From JAZDEU01 sp043808545 (GTDB taxonomy: Bacteria; Patescibacteriota; Patescibacteriia; JAZDEU01), in contig JAZDEU010000054.1 of assembly GCA_043808545.1 (NCBI GenBank), positions 1 to 18,372 of the forward strand: 18,372 bases of DNA, written 5' to 3'. The notes below the pieces were generated by a model. The model did not search any database, had not been told where the DNA came from, and saw only the letters and a program-made list of their open reading frames with translations. The position numbers and the translations under genes were made by a program. Position 1 is the stretch's first letter, and every line of letters begins with the position of its first letter. Below are positions 6,323-12,262 of this stretch, one piece after another.

Positions 6323-6991
6323 ATGAGTCCAATTATTTTAGAAGCAAAAAAAAGAGAAGTGACAGGCAAGAAAGCAAAAAAGTTTTTAAAGGAAGGCAAT
6401 GTCCTTGGCGTTGTTTATGGGCATAAAGTTGATAATAGGAATATCCTCTTAAATTCTATCGCGTTCAAAAAAGCTTATGATAAAGCGGGAGAGAGTACTT
6501 TGATTGATTTAAAAATAGACGGCGAGGAACCGGTAAAAGCGATTATTAAAGATACGCAAATGGATTTAAGCGGCGAGAAATTTATTCATGTTGATTTTCA
6601 TCAAGTTAATATGAATGAAAAGTTGACTACTGATATTGCGTTGAAGTTTGTTGGCGAATCCCGCGCGGTTAAAGAACTTGGCGGAATGCTTTTAAAAAAT
6701 ATTGATTTTATCCCGGTAGAATGTTTGCCAAAAGATTTAGTCCATGAAATTGATGTGGACATTTCCAGTTTAGATGATTTTGATAAATCAATCCATGTTA
6801 AAGATCTTAAAATGCCAGAAGGCGTTATCGCATTAACTGATCCTGAAGAAGCTGTTGTGTTTGTTGAGGCTCCGCGAGCAGAAGAAGAAATAAAACCTGC
6901 GGTTGAGGCGGTTGCGCCAGAAGGAGCGAAGAAAGAAGAAGCGTCTGCTGATAAAGGGAAGAAAGATGAAAAAAATAGTGATAAAAAATAA
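6323..6991 (+). CDS. rplY: 50S ribosomal protein L25 (CTC/TL5 long form)
   Basis: L25 binds 5S rRNA in the large subunit. The 222-aa product is the long general-stress-protein form: an N-terminal 5S rRNA-binding domain (about 1-95, with LEAKKREVTGKKAKKFLKEG and VYGHK), a C-terminal beta-domain (about 96-185, with FVGESRAVKELGGMLLKN and DLKMPEGV), then a charged Ala/Glu/Lys tail (about 186-222) likely to be disordered. The start ATG follows a U-rich leader (ATAATTTT). It lies 12 nt after the zinc-ribbon gene and is convergent with prmC. An ORF overlapping its 3' end in another frame is not a gene. Confidence 0.95.
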   Translation: MSPIILEAKKREVTGKKAKKFLKEGNVLGVVYGHKVDNRNILLNSIAFKKAYDKAGESTLIDLKIDGEEPVKAIIKDTQMDLSGEKFIHVDFHQVNMNEKLTTDIALKFVGESRAVKELGGMLLKNIDFIPVECLPKDLVHEIDVDISSLDDFDKSIHVKDLKMPEGVIALTDPEEAVVFVEAPRAEEEIKPAVEAVAPEGAKKEEASADKGKKDEKNSDKK

Positions 6992-7001
6992 TTTTATATA
7001 T

Positions 7002-7075
7002 GAGAGGGGTGTTGCAAAGGTTTCGGTCAAAAAACTGATAACTTCCGAGTTTCGGCTAACTGCAACATCTCTCTC
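7002..7075. repeat. Palindromic element with 15-bp arms downstream of rplY
   Basis: GAGAGGGGTGTTGCA (7002-7016) pairs with TGCAACATCTCTCTC (7061-7075), with two G-U pairs. Inside are smaller possible stems, such as CCGA-GTT-TCGG around 7045-7055, so a branched structure is possible. No T-run follows on the + strand, so it is not an ordinary rplY terminator. It may be a small mobile palindrome or a structured 3' UTR. Confidence 0.55.
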
Positions 7076-7100
7076 TGTCAGAAAAAGAAAATAAAAAAAT

Positions 7101-7165
7101 GGGTAAGATGCAACCTTTCATGTAAGACATCCTTTCTTCTTGAAATAAAAAAATGCATCTTACCC
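7101..7165 (-). terminator. Intrinsic terminator of prmC
   Basis: GGGTAAGATGCA (7101-7112) and TGCATCTTACCC (7154-7165) are a perfect 12-bp inverted repeat. Read on the - strand, the hairpin is followed by ATTTTTTTATTTTC. The right arm includes the prmC stop codon. The loop of about 40 nt is long for a terminator. Confidence 0.6.
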
Positions 7166-8071
7166 ACCCTTCCTTTCTGCAATAAATAATCTATCAAGAC
7201 CAGCTAGGTCTTTTTTTGTTTGCGTCTTTATGTTTGGAAAATATTTTCCTGCTAACTCTGCCATAGAATTTTTTTGAGATTGATCTATTTCGCATAGAAT
7301 ATGGAAATTAGAAAGATATGGCAATTTTTTTTTTATTTGTTTAAATAATTCGCGATAATATTTCAGCCCATCTTTTCCCGCGGCCAGCGCGTTTTTAGGT
7401 TCGTATAATTTTATGTCAGGCATCGCGCGATTATAAACTGCGGTTGGAAGATATGGAAGATTGGCGGTTATAATTAAATTTTTAAGATTATTGTTTTTTG
7501 TAATTTTTTTCAGGGGTTCCAAAAGACTGCCTTGCAGGAATTTTATTTCCGCATTATTTAATTTTGCATTGGATTTCGCGATTTTTAATGTTTTTTTTGA
7601 AATATCTATCGCGCATATTTTAACGCGAGTATTTTTTATATTTTTTGCGATTGCGATTGGAATGCACCCGCTTCCTGTCCCGATGTCTATTAAAATCGCG
7701 AAACATGGTGAAATATTATTCATAATATTCAGAGTTTCTTCAACTAACATTTCCGTTTCAGGGCGGGGGATTAGAGCGCGCGCATTTACTTTAAATTTTA
7801 ATCCATAAAATTCTTTATAGCCGATAATGTACGCTATCGGCTCATACTTTTTTCGGCGGCTTATCATTTGCTGAAATTTTTTTATTTGAGGAACTGTTAA
7901 ATTTTTTTCGGGATAAGTATATAAATATTCTTTCTCTTTTTTTATTGCATTTGCTAAAAGAATTTCCGCATCCAGTTCGGGAGACTGTGATATGTTTTTT
8001 ATCTCATTTATTGCGTAATTTAAACAATTTTTTATTGTTTTTCTATAAGTTATGCGTAAGTCCATGAACAT
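7160..8071 (-). CDS. prmC: Peptide chain release factor N5-glutamine methyltransferase (PrmC/HemK)
   Basis: PrmC uses SAM to methylate the Gln of the GGQ motif in release factors RF1/RF2, increasing termination efficiency. The 303-aa protein has the N-terminal helical substrate-binding domain (about 1-75), IPRPETEMLVE (101-111), the SAM-binding motif I DIGTGSG (129-135) and the acidic end of beta-2 (AIDIS). The catalytic NPPY motif appears as NLPY (204-207): the Asn and Tyr are kept, and the first Pro is Leu. Such variants occur in the family, so activity is still expected. Start codons at 8071 (MFMDLRI) and 8065 (MDLRI) are both possible. The gene is convergent with rplY and transcribed away from comM. 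Confidence 0.93.
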   Translation of the reverse strand: MFMDLRITYRKTIKNCLNYAINEIKNISQSPELDAEILLANAIKKEKEYLYTYPEKNLTVPQIKKFQQMISRRKKYEPIAYIIGYKEFYGLKFKVNARALIPRPETEMLVEETLNIMNNISPCFAILIDIGTGSGCIPIAIAKNIKNTRVKICAIDISKKTLKIAKSNAKLNNAEIKFLQGSLLEPLKKITKNNNLKNLIITANLPYLPTAVYNRAMPDIKLYEPKNALAAGKDGLKYYRELFKQIKKKLPYLSNFHILCEIDQSQKNSMAELAGKYFPNIKTQTKKDLAGLDRLFIAERKGG

Positions 8072-8193
8072 AGTTTTATTTTTATGTTAGCTTAGTGTAT
8101 TGCGTTTTGAAATTTGAATTTTAAAAAATGTTGAAATTCCTGTACATTAAAATATAGCAAGAAAATCAAACTTTATCAAATATAAAAAATAAA

Positions 8194-8404
8194 TGTCAAA
8201 GCAATATGATAATGTCATAGTAGAGCAAAATAGAAATGTCATACCTGCTAATTTTTGCGCCATAATAGTTTATGGACATTATTATCCGTTGATGACGCCA
8301 CTGGTAAAATCACTCATGCTTTTATGGAAAAATAATCAATAATTAAAGGGGGTATGACATTTCTAAATTGCCCGCTACTATGACATTTCTATTTGGCTTT
8401 GACA
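8194..8404. mobile_element. Internally deleted insertion sequence (MITE-like)
   Basis: Long imperfect terminal inverted repeats, 8194-8245 and 8351-8404, start TGTCAAAGC and end GCTTTGACA. Each arm holds two copies of an AAATGTCATA-type motif, as expected for transposase binding sites. The about 105 bp between them keep a fragment of a transposase frame: 8288-8335 reads VDDATGKITHAFMEK then a stop, which resembles the region around the second catalytic Asp of DDE transposases of the IS481/ISNCY kind. The family assignment is a recollection and uncertain. No clear target-site duplication is visible. The element is non-autonomous. Confidence 0.7.
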
Positions 8405-8412
8405 GTATTTTT

Positions 8413-8422
8413 GTGGTATAAT
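8413..8422 (+). promoter_or_regulatory. Extended -10 promoter upstream of the nested palindrome and comM
   Basis: TGTGGTATAAT ends at 8422, with TATAAT at 8417-8422 and TG at 8414-8415. A perfect TTGACA (8399-8404) forms the right tip of the mobile element but stands only 12 bp away, too close for a standard -35, so the extended -10 probably carries the promoter. The transcript would start near 8429 and enter the nested palindrome before comM. Confidence 0.55.
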
Positions 8423-8433
8423 GAATTGAGTTG

Positions 8434-8524
8434 CTGTTGAAATAGTTGCTGATTTGAAGGCGACAGCTCGAGCTGTCGCCTTCATTAAGCGAAAAAATAT
8501 TTTTAAATTGTACTATTTCAACAG
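8434..8524. repeat. Nested palindrome: 12-bp outer arms around a perfect 28-bp palindrome
   Basis: Outer arms CTGTTGAAATAG (8434-8445) and CTATTTCAACAG (8513-8524) are exact complements. Within them, 8456-8483 is a perfect loop-free palindrome (GAAGGCGACAGCTC and its complement), far more GC-rich than its flanks. It lies in the leader of the transcript predicted from the promoter at 8417-8422. It could be a structured leader, an attenuator or another interspersed repeat. Confidence 0.7.
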
Positions 8525-8544
8525 ACACGAATTAGGCGATTTAT

Positions 8545-8563
8545 CCTCCCTTTAGGAAAGGGG
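8545..8563. repeat. Short CCCTTT/AAAGGG hairpin upstream of comM
   Basis: CCCTTT (8548-8553) and AAAGGG (8557-8562) form a small hairpin. It resembles the C/G palindrome inserted in argS at 645-677. The rest of 8072-8617 outside the mobile element, promoter and palindromes is AT-rich with no gene that I can see. Confidence 0.45.
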
Positions 8564-8617
8564 GTAAAAATTACTCCATTCCAATAGTGAATAATAATAA
8601 TTTATAAATATTTTTCT

Positions 8618-10138
8618 ATGTTTAAAAAAGTGCATTCATGCGCGGTGTTAGGATTAGACTGCCAAGGAGTGGAAGTGGAAGTTGATATTTCGCAGGGTCA
8701 GCCCCATTTTAACATTGTGGGGCTGCCGGACACATCTATCCAAGAAGCGAAAGAAAGAATACATTCCGCTCTGAAAAATATCGGATCATCGCTGTATCCA
8801 TACAGCAAGAGGCTTGTTATAAATCTCGCGCCAGCGGATATTAGAAAAGAAGGTCCGGCTTATGATTTGCCAATGACTGTCGGAATAATTTTAGCCGGGA
8901 CTGGGTATGATTTTAATTTGGAAGACAGCTTATTTATAGGAGAACTTTCTTTAGAAGGGAAGCTCCGCCATACAAATGGAGTTTTGCCAGTGGCGATATA
9001 CGGGAAAGAAAAAGGATTTAAAAAATTATATGTGCCTTTTGCCGATGCTCGGGAGGCGTCGCTGATTAGGGGAGTTGAGATTATTCCCGTTTCTGATTTA
9101 ACCGAGCTTTTAGCGCATTTATCAGGCGAAAAACAAATTCCGCCGTTTATTTGCGATAATATTTTCGAAAAAGAAAATTATACAAATTATGAAATAGATA
9201 TGGCGTATATCAAAGGACAGGAGACCGCAAAGCGGGCGTTAGAAATCGCGGCTGCCGGCGCTCATAATATTCTTATGTCAGGTCCTCCGGGATCTGGAAA
9301 AACTTTGCTCTCGCGTTCAGTCCCGAGCATTTTGCCAAAAATGGAAGAGCGAGAAATTTTAGAAGTTACAAAAATTTATTCAGTCGCCGGGCGTCTTCCT
9401 GAAGGCAAGCCGTTAGTTACTGAACGGCCTTTTAGAACCCCTCATCATACGTCAAGCGGCGTTGCTTTAGTGGGCGGCGACAGGATTCCTCAACCGGGTG
9501 AAATCAGTCTTGCTCATCGCGGCGTTTTATTTTTAGACGAGTTTCCAGAATTTCCGCGTCAAGTTTTAGAAAATCTTCGTCAGCCGTTAGAAGATGGGGT
9601 TGTCACTGTGTCGCGAGCGCAGGGGACGCATACATTTCCAGCTAATTTTATTTTAATCGCAAGCCAGAATCCATGTCCGTGCGGATATTATGGCGATCCC
9701 GAGCGTCCTTGCGTTTGCTCGCCGCAGCAGGTAATAAAATATCGCAATAAAATTTCAGGTCCGCTTTTAGACAGGATAGATCTTCATGTTGATGTGCCGC
9801 GGGTTAAGTTTGAAAAATTATCAAGCGAGCATGACGGAGAACCGTCTGAGAAAATACGCGAGCGGGTGGAAAAAGCGCGCGCTACGCAGATGGCGCGATT
9901 TAAAGACAAAAATATTATCACAAATTCTGAAATGCGTCCCAATGAAGTAAAAGAATTTTGCAAAGTTGATGATGGATGTATGAATTTATTAAAAAATGCG
10001 GTTGTCCAGCTTCATCTCTCCGCGCGATCGTATTATAGAATTTTAAAACTCGCGCGCACTATTGCGGATTTAGCGGACTGTGAAAATATTATTTCAAACC
10101 ATATCGCGGAAGCTTTGCAGTATCGGCAGAAAGAGTGA
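8618..10138 (+). CDS. comM: YifB/ComM family Mg-chelatase-like AAA+ ATPase
   Basis: ComM is a hexameric AAA+ helicase that promotes branch migration during integration of transforming DNA, as shown in naturally competent species. The 506-aa protein is full length. The N-terminal Lon-protease-like (ChlI) domain spans about 1-170 (VDISQGQPHFNIVGLPDTS, RLVINLAPADIRKEGPAYDLP). The AAA+ core has Walker A GPPGSGKT (222-229), FRTPHHTSS, Walker B VLFLDE (303-308), SQNPCPCGYYGD with a Cys-rich insert, and LLDRIDLHVDVP. The C-terminal Mg-chelatase helical domain has LHLSARSYYRILKLARTIADL. The ATG follows a U-rich leader (ATTTTTCT). The gene is alone in its transcription unit, and its presence suggests capacity for DNA uptake and recombination. 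Confidence 0.95.
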   Translation: MFKKVHSCAVLGLDCQGVEVEVDISQGQPHFNIVGLPDTSIQEAKERIHSALKNIGSSLYPYSKRLVINLAPADIRKEGPAYDLPMTVGIILAGTGYDFNLEDSLFIGELSLEGKLRHTNGVLPVAIYGKEKGFKKLYVPFADAREASLIRGVEIIPVSDLTELLAHLSGEKQIPPFICDNIFEKENYTNYEIDMAYIKGQETAKRALEIAAAGAHNILMSGPPGSGKTLLSRSVPSILPKMEEREILEVTKIYSVAGRLPEGKPLVTERPFRTPHHTSSGVALVGGDRIPQPGEISLAHRGVLFLDEFPEFPRQVLENLRQPLEDGVVTVSRAQGTHTFPANFILIASQNPCPCGYYGDPERPCVCSPQQVIKYRNKISGPLLDRIDLHVDVPRVKFEKLSSEHDGEPSEKIRERVEKARATQMARFKDKNIITNSEMRPNEVKEFCKVDDGCMNLLKNAVVQLHLSARSYYRILKLARTIADLADCENIISNHIAEALQYRQKE

Positions 10139-10159
10139 GCTGGGGATTTTAGATTTTAG

Positions 10160-10179
10160 ACCTGCCTGTGCAGGCAGGT
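10160..10179. repeat. ACCTGCCTG/CAGGCAGGT palindrome within an AT-rich tract
   Basis: A perfect 9-bp inverted repeat (10160-10168 and 10171-10179) sits between GATTTTAGATTTTAG and GATGATTTAAGATTTTC. A related imperfect stem (ACCTGCCCG with CAGGCGGGT) follows at about 10206-10235. The arrangement, a GC palindrome inside an AT repeat, mirrors 796-848 in argS. Confidence 0.55.
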
Positions 10180-10258
10180 TGATGATTTAAGATTTTCAAT
10201 TTAATACCTGCCCGACTATTGTCATTCAGGCGGGTTTCCGCGTAGTCCCACATTTAGA

Positions 10259-10291
10259 GGGGTCTGACCCCCTCCAAAGGGGTCAGACCCC
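10259..10291. repeat. REP-like palindrome, 13-bp perfect arms
   Basis: GGGGTCTGACCCC (10259-10271) and GGGGTCAGACCCC (10279-10291) are perfect complements around CTCCAAA. This form is like the REP palindromes mobilised by REP-associated tyrosine transposases (RAYTs). No RAYT gene is in the window. It could also serve as a terminator barrier after comM, although no T-run follows. Confidence 0.65.
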
Positions 10292-10340
10292 GAGGATTGG
10301 CGAGGTCTATGTGCTGAAGGCTTAAGTAAAATAAAAATTT

Positions 10341-10461
10341 ATGCCAGAAAAACAAACATCATTGATTCCGCAGGAGGCGATCACAATTTGTGATCACCTA
10401 AAAGTACTTAAATTTTCACCCGCGTTGCCTTTTGCATTTACGGAATATGGTGTCGCTATGG
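10341..10461 (+). pseudogene. Remnant of an ORF6N/KilA-N-type DNA-binding protein gene
   Basis: The frame opens MPEKQTSLIPQEAI and soon reads FSPALPFAFTEYGVAM. Intact ORF6N-domain proteins have a start of the first kind, then about 70 residues of DNA-binding domain, then a 'LPYAFTEQGVAML' segment; here the middle is missing. After GVAM (10461) the frame continues for only 23 unrelated codons and overlaps the 3' end of the methyltransferase on the other strand. I read it as an internally deleted and truncated gene. A 17-bp palindrome (10379-10395) lies at the deletion point. Assignment is from motif memory. Confidence 0.55.
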
Positions 10462-11280
10462 ACAGAGGGATTGGGTATGAATGCCCTGAGTCAAATTGTT
10501 CTGTTTTAGAGGTTGTTGTTGAAATAATGTGAGACAATTATTATGCCTTTTAATTCTGTTCATTATCACTTTGTAATAATCTTTATTTATTTCAAACCCA
10601 ACATATTGTCTACCATTTTTTAAACAAGCGATAGCGGTTGTTCCTGTCCCCATAAACGGATCAAAAACTACACCATTTTTTGGACAGCTTGCTTTTACCA
10701 TTCGTTCAATTATTTCTAAAGGTTTTTGCGTCGGATGATTTTCTCTTTCGGGATCCTGCGCGTGTATTCTCGAAGTACTCCATATATCTTTTGGATTATA
10801 ACCAATTTCTAACCACTTTTTGCCGATAAAAATTGATCTAGTCCTTGCTTTTTTAGTTTCCTCATCATAAGGAATTCTAATACTGTCAATGTCAAAGTGA
10901 TAATCGTTATTTTTTACAAAAAAACCTATATTATCATGAACGGAAGAAAATTTTCTCGTAGATCCGCCCATACTTGGGACTCGTCTATCCCAAATAATTT
11001 CGTTAACCATTCTTAATTTCTTTTTTAAAAAAGAAAAAATTTCCGGCGAATATTGCCAACTTAAAAAAATATAAAAACTGCCCGTTTTTTTTAATTTTGG
11101 CAAAATTGCATCAATCCATTGATATGTCCAATTTAGATATTCCTCTGATGATTTTTGATCCGAATCATTGCCATAATCTTTCCCTAAACAATATGGCGGG
11201 TCAGTCAATATTAAATCAATAGAATCATATTCTATTTTATCTATTCCCAATAAGACATCTTCATTAAAAATTTTATTCAT
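10456..11280 (-). CDS. Type II DNA methyltransferase (N6-adenine or N4-cytosine, beta-class order)
   Basis: The product transfers a methyl group from SAM to an exocyclic amino group in DNA. The 274-aa protein has catalytic motif IV DPPY at 27-30, then the target-recognition region, then HPTQKP (182-187) and SAM-binding motif I FDPFMGTGTT (206-215) followed by GFEINKDYY. The order IV before I is that of beta-class enzymes such as YhdJ or RsrI methylase. The start ATG is 3 nt after the stop of the upstream gene, so the two form one operon and look like the protecting half of a restriction-modification pair. The last about 27 residues (from about NNCLTLF) run across the ORF6N remnant and probably are not ancestral. 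The recognition site cannot be read from the sequence. Confidence 0.9.
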   Translation of the reverse strand: MNKIFNEDVLLGIDKIEYDSIDLILTDPPYCLGKDYGNDSDQKSSEEYLNWTYQWIDAILPKLKKTGSFYIFLSWQYSPEIFSFLKKKLRMVNEIIWDRRVPSMGGSTRKFSSVHDNIGFFVKNNDYHFDIDSIRIPYDEETKKARTRSIFIGKKWLEIGYNPKDIWSTSRIHAQDPERENHPTQKPLEIIERMVKASCPKNGVVFDPFMGTGTTAIACLKNGRQYVGFEINKDYYKVIMNRIKRHNNCLTLFQQQPLKQNNLTQGIHTQSLCP

Positions 11281-11283
11281 AGA

Positions 11284-11883
11284 TTATTTTAGAATTATGC
11301 TTTTTGATTTTTCTTTTAACATTTTTAAAAATTCTTCCCGTGTTCTATAAATTTTGTCATGTCTATAAGTAGCTTGGATTTTATCGTTTCTTGGGTTTAC
11401 ATAAATTGGCATAAATTGCGGTGAGAAAATCTCTAAATAATCTTTGACAAAACTTATTTTTATATTTTCAAATTTAATGCCAAAACAGGCATATGTAAGT
11501 GTGTAATTTTTATTAACACTATATTGAAAATAAAGTTTCTCTACAGCTGAAATATCATTTTTATTCTCTTTGCCTTCAACATTATGAATTTTAACATTTA
11601 CAAAATAATTTTTTCTGTTAACGATTATTTCACAATCATGCAAAGAAGTATCAGGAAAATCAAAATTTACTTCATCAAGTCCTAATTTTTTGGCATTATA
11701 TTTTGTTTGTTGTGTAATAACCTGCTCAACCAACCAACTCACAGATCTAGTATGCGCTTTTAACCCATAAGGCAAAATTTTACTATCCGTGATATCAAAA
11801 CTTGGCAGTATTGTTAAAAGTTTTAAGTAGATATTTTTTATAAATTCCAAATCACTCTCAATGTTTTTTATTGCATTTTTCAT
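11284..11883 (-). CDS. Putative type II restriction endonuclease (PD-(D/E)XK-like)
   Basis: The product is a 199-aa protein, first in an operon with the methyltransferase (3-nt gap), a typical place and size for a type II restriction enzyme. I do not recognise the specificity. A PD-(D/E)XK-like region is visible: FPD (76-78), LHDCEIIV (81-88) and YFVNVKIHN (93-101). D83 and K98 have the D-x12-(acid)-x-K spacing seen in HincII-like nucleases, but the second acidic residue is Asn96 (codon AAT), so the metal-binding site is atypical or lost. Downstream it has Lys/Tyr-rich strands and no transmembrane segment. The call rests mainly on context and this motif. It could instead be an uncharacterised protein tied to an orphan methylase. 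Confidence 0.6.
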   Translation of the reverse strand: MKNAIKNIESDLEFIKNIYLKLLTILPSFDITDSKILPYGLKAHTRSVSWLVEQVITQQTKYNAKKLGLDEVNFDFPDTSLHDCEIIVNRKNYFVNVKIHNVEGKENKNDISAVEKLYFQYSVNKNYTLTYACFGIKFENIKISFVKDYLEIFSPQFMPIYVNPRNDKIQATYRHDKIYRTREEFLKMLKEKSKSIILK

Positions 11884-11913
11884 AGTAATTTTATTTGCAT
11901 TAAATTTGTTTAA

Positions 11914-11922
11914 ATTATAGCA
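11914..11922 (-). promoter_or_regulatory. Candidate promoter of the restriction-modification operon
   Basis: On the - strand a consensus TATAAT (11919-11914) is preceded by TGC, an extended -10. The -35 position (TTTATT, 11942-11937) is poor. The start would fall near 11907, leaving an AT-rich leader of about 24 nt before the ATG at 11883. Confidence 0.5.
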
Positions 11923-12004
11923 TGAATTATATCAAAAATAAAGACTCAATACTCATAGGCTATTGTAAAAAGCCATTTTTTTTGATATATTGATAATATG
12001 AAAT

Positions 12005-12024
12005 TATAACCATTATCGGTTATA
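12005..12024. repeat. 7-bp inverted repeat upstream of the small membrane ORF
   Basis: TATAACC (12005-12011) and GGTTATA (12018-12024) are perfect complements around a 6-nt loop, 20 bp before ATG 12044. It could be an operator or a leader hairpin for the small ORF. No clear -35/-10 pair is seen. Confidence 0.35.
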
Positions 12025-12043
12025 TTATTGTCGTTAATAAGAA

Positions 12044-12142
12044 ATGAAAAATATGGCTAATGTTATTATATACATAATCGTGACCATCGTTATTATTGCA
12101 ATGTTTTTAGTTGGGTTTTTTTACCATCCAAAGAATCGCTAA
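12044..12142 (+). CDS. Possible 32-residue single-span membrane peptide
   Basis: The frame reads MKNMANVIIYIIVTIVIIAM then FLVGFFYHPKNR and a stop. It has a short basic N-terminus, one uninterrupted hydrophobic span (about 6-27) and a basic tail, the shape of a small integral membrane peptide. It sits alone between the divergent restriction-modification operon and the SPFH gene and is followed by its own terminator at 12175-12205, which supports transcription across it. No ribosome-binding motif is visible. It could be a type I toxin-like peptide, a small regulator of the neighbouring membrane protein, or chance. AT-rich DNA often encodes hydrophobic frames, so confidence is moderate. Confidence 0.45.
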   Translation: MKNMANVIIYIIVTIVIIAMFLVGFFYHPKNR

Positions 12143-12174
12143 AACATACTGATTTTTAGACGGGTAGGTTTTAG

Positions 12175-12205
12175 AATAACCCGAAAATATCGGGCTATTT
12201 TTATA
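12175..12205 (+). terminator. Intrinsic terminator after the small membrane ORF
   Basis: CCCG (12180-12183) and CGGG (12191-12194), extended by flanking AATA/TATT with one mismatch, form a stem with loop AAAATAT. CTATTTTTATAT follows. This lies before the SPFH gene and separates it from the small ORF. Confidence 0.6.
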
Positions 12206-12224
12206 TATTGCGGCGATAGTCCCA

Positions 12225-12253
12225 TTGAAATTATTGATATTAATAATCATTAT
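12225..12253 (+). promoter_or_regulatory. Weak candidate promoter of the SPFH gene
   Basis: TTGAAA (12225-12230) and CATTAT (12248-12253) are 17 bp apart. Transcription would start around 12260, almost at ATG 12263. The -10 matches 4 of 6 bases. It is supported mainly by the terminator just upstream, which makes a fresh promoter necessary. Confidence 0.35.
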
Positions 12254-12262
12254 GAATAAAAT

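Noticed and set aside
6903..7094. Small ORF overlapping the end of rplY
   Set aside because: It is an out-of-frame shadow of the L25 tail and of the following palindrome; the composition is Arg/Lys-rich by chance.
7461..7808. 115-codon + strand ORF inside prmC
   Set aside because: It is antisense to the conserved SAM-binding region of prmC and is hydrophobic by composition only.
8399..8422. Standard -35/-10 promoter from TTGACA and TATAAT
   Set aside because: The spacer is only 12 bp, so TTGACA is better explained as the TIR end; an extended -10 promoter is called instead.
8343..8528. 61-codon ORF on the - strand
   Set aside because: It runs through the mobile-element TIR and the nested palindrome, which explains its sequence; it has no recognisable protein character.
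10379..10395. CRP-type operator at GATCACAATTTGTGATC
   Set aside because: The half-sites are inverted relative to the TGTGA...TCACA consensus, and the palindrome lies inside a gene remnant at a probable deletion junction.
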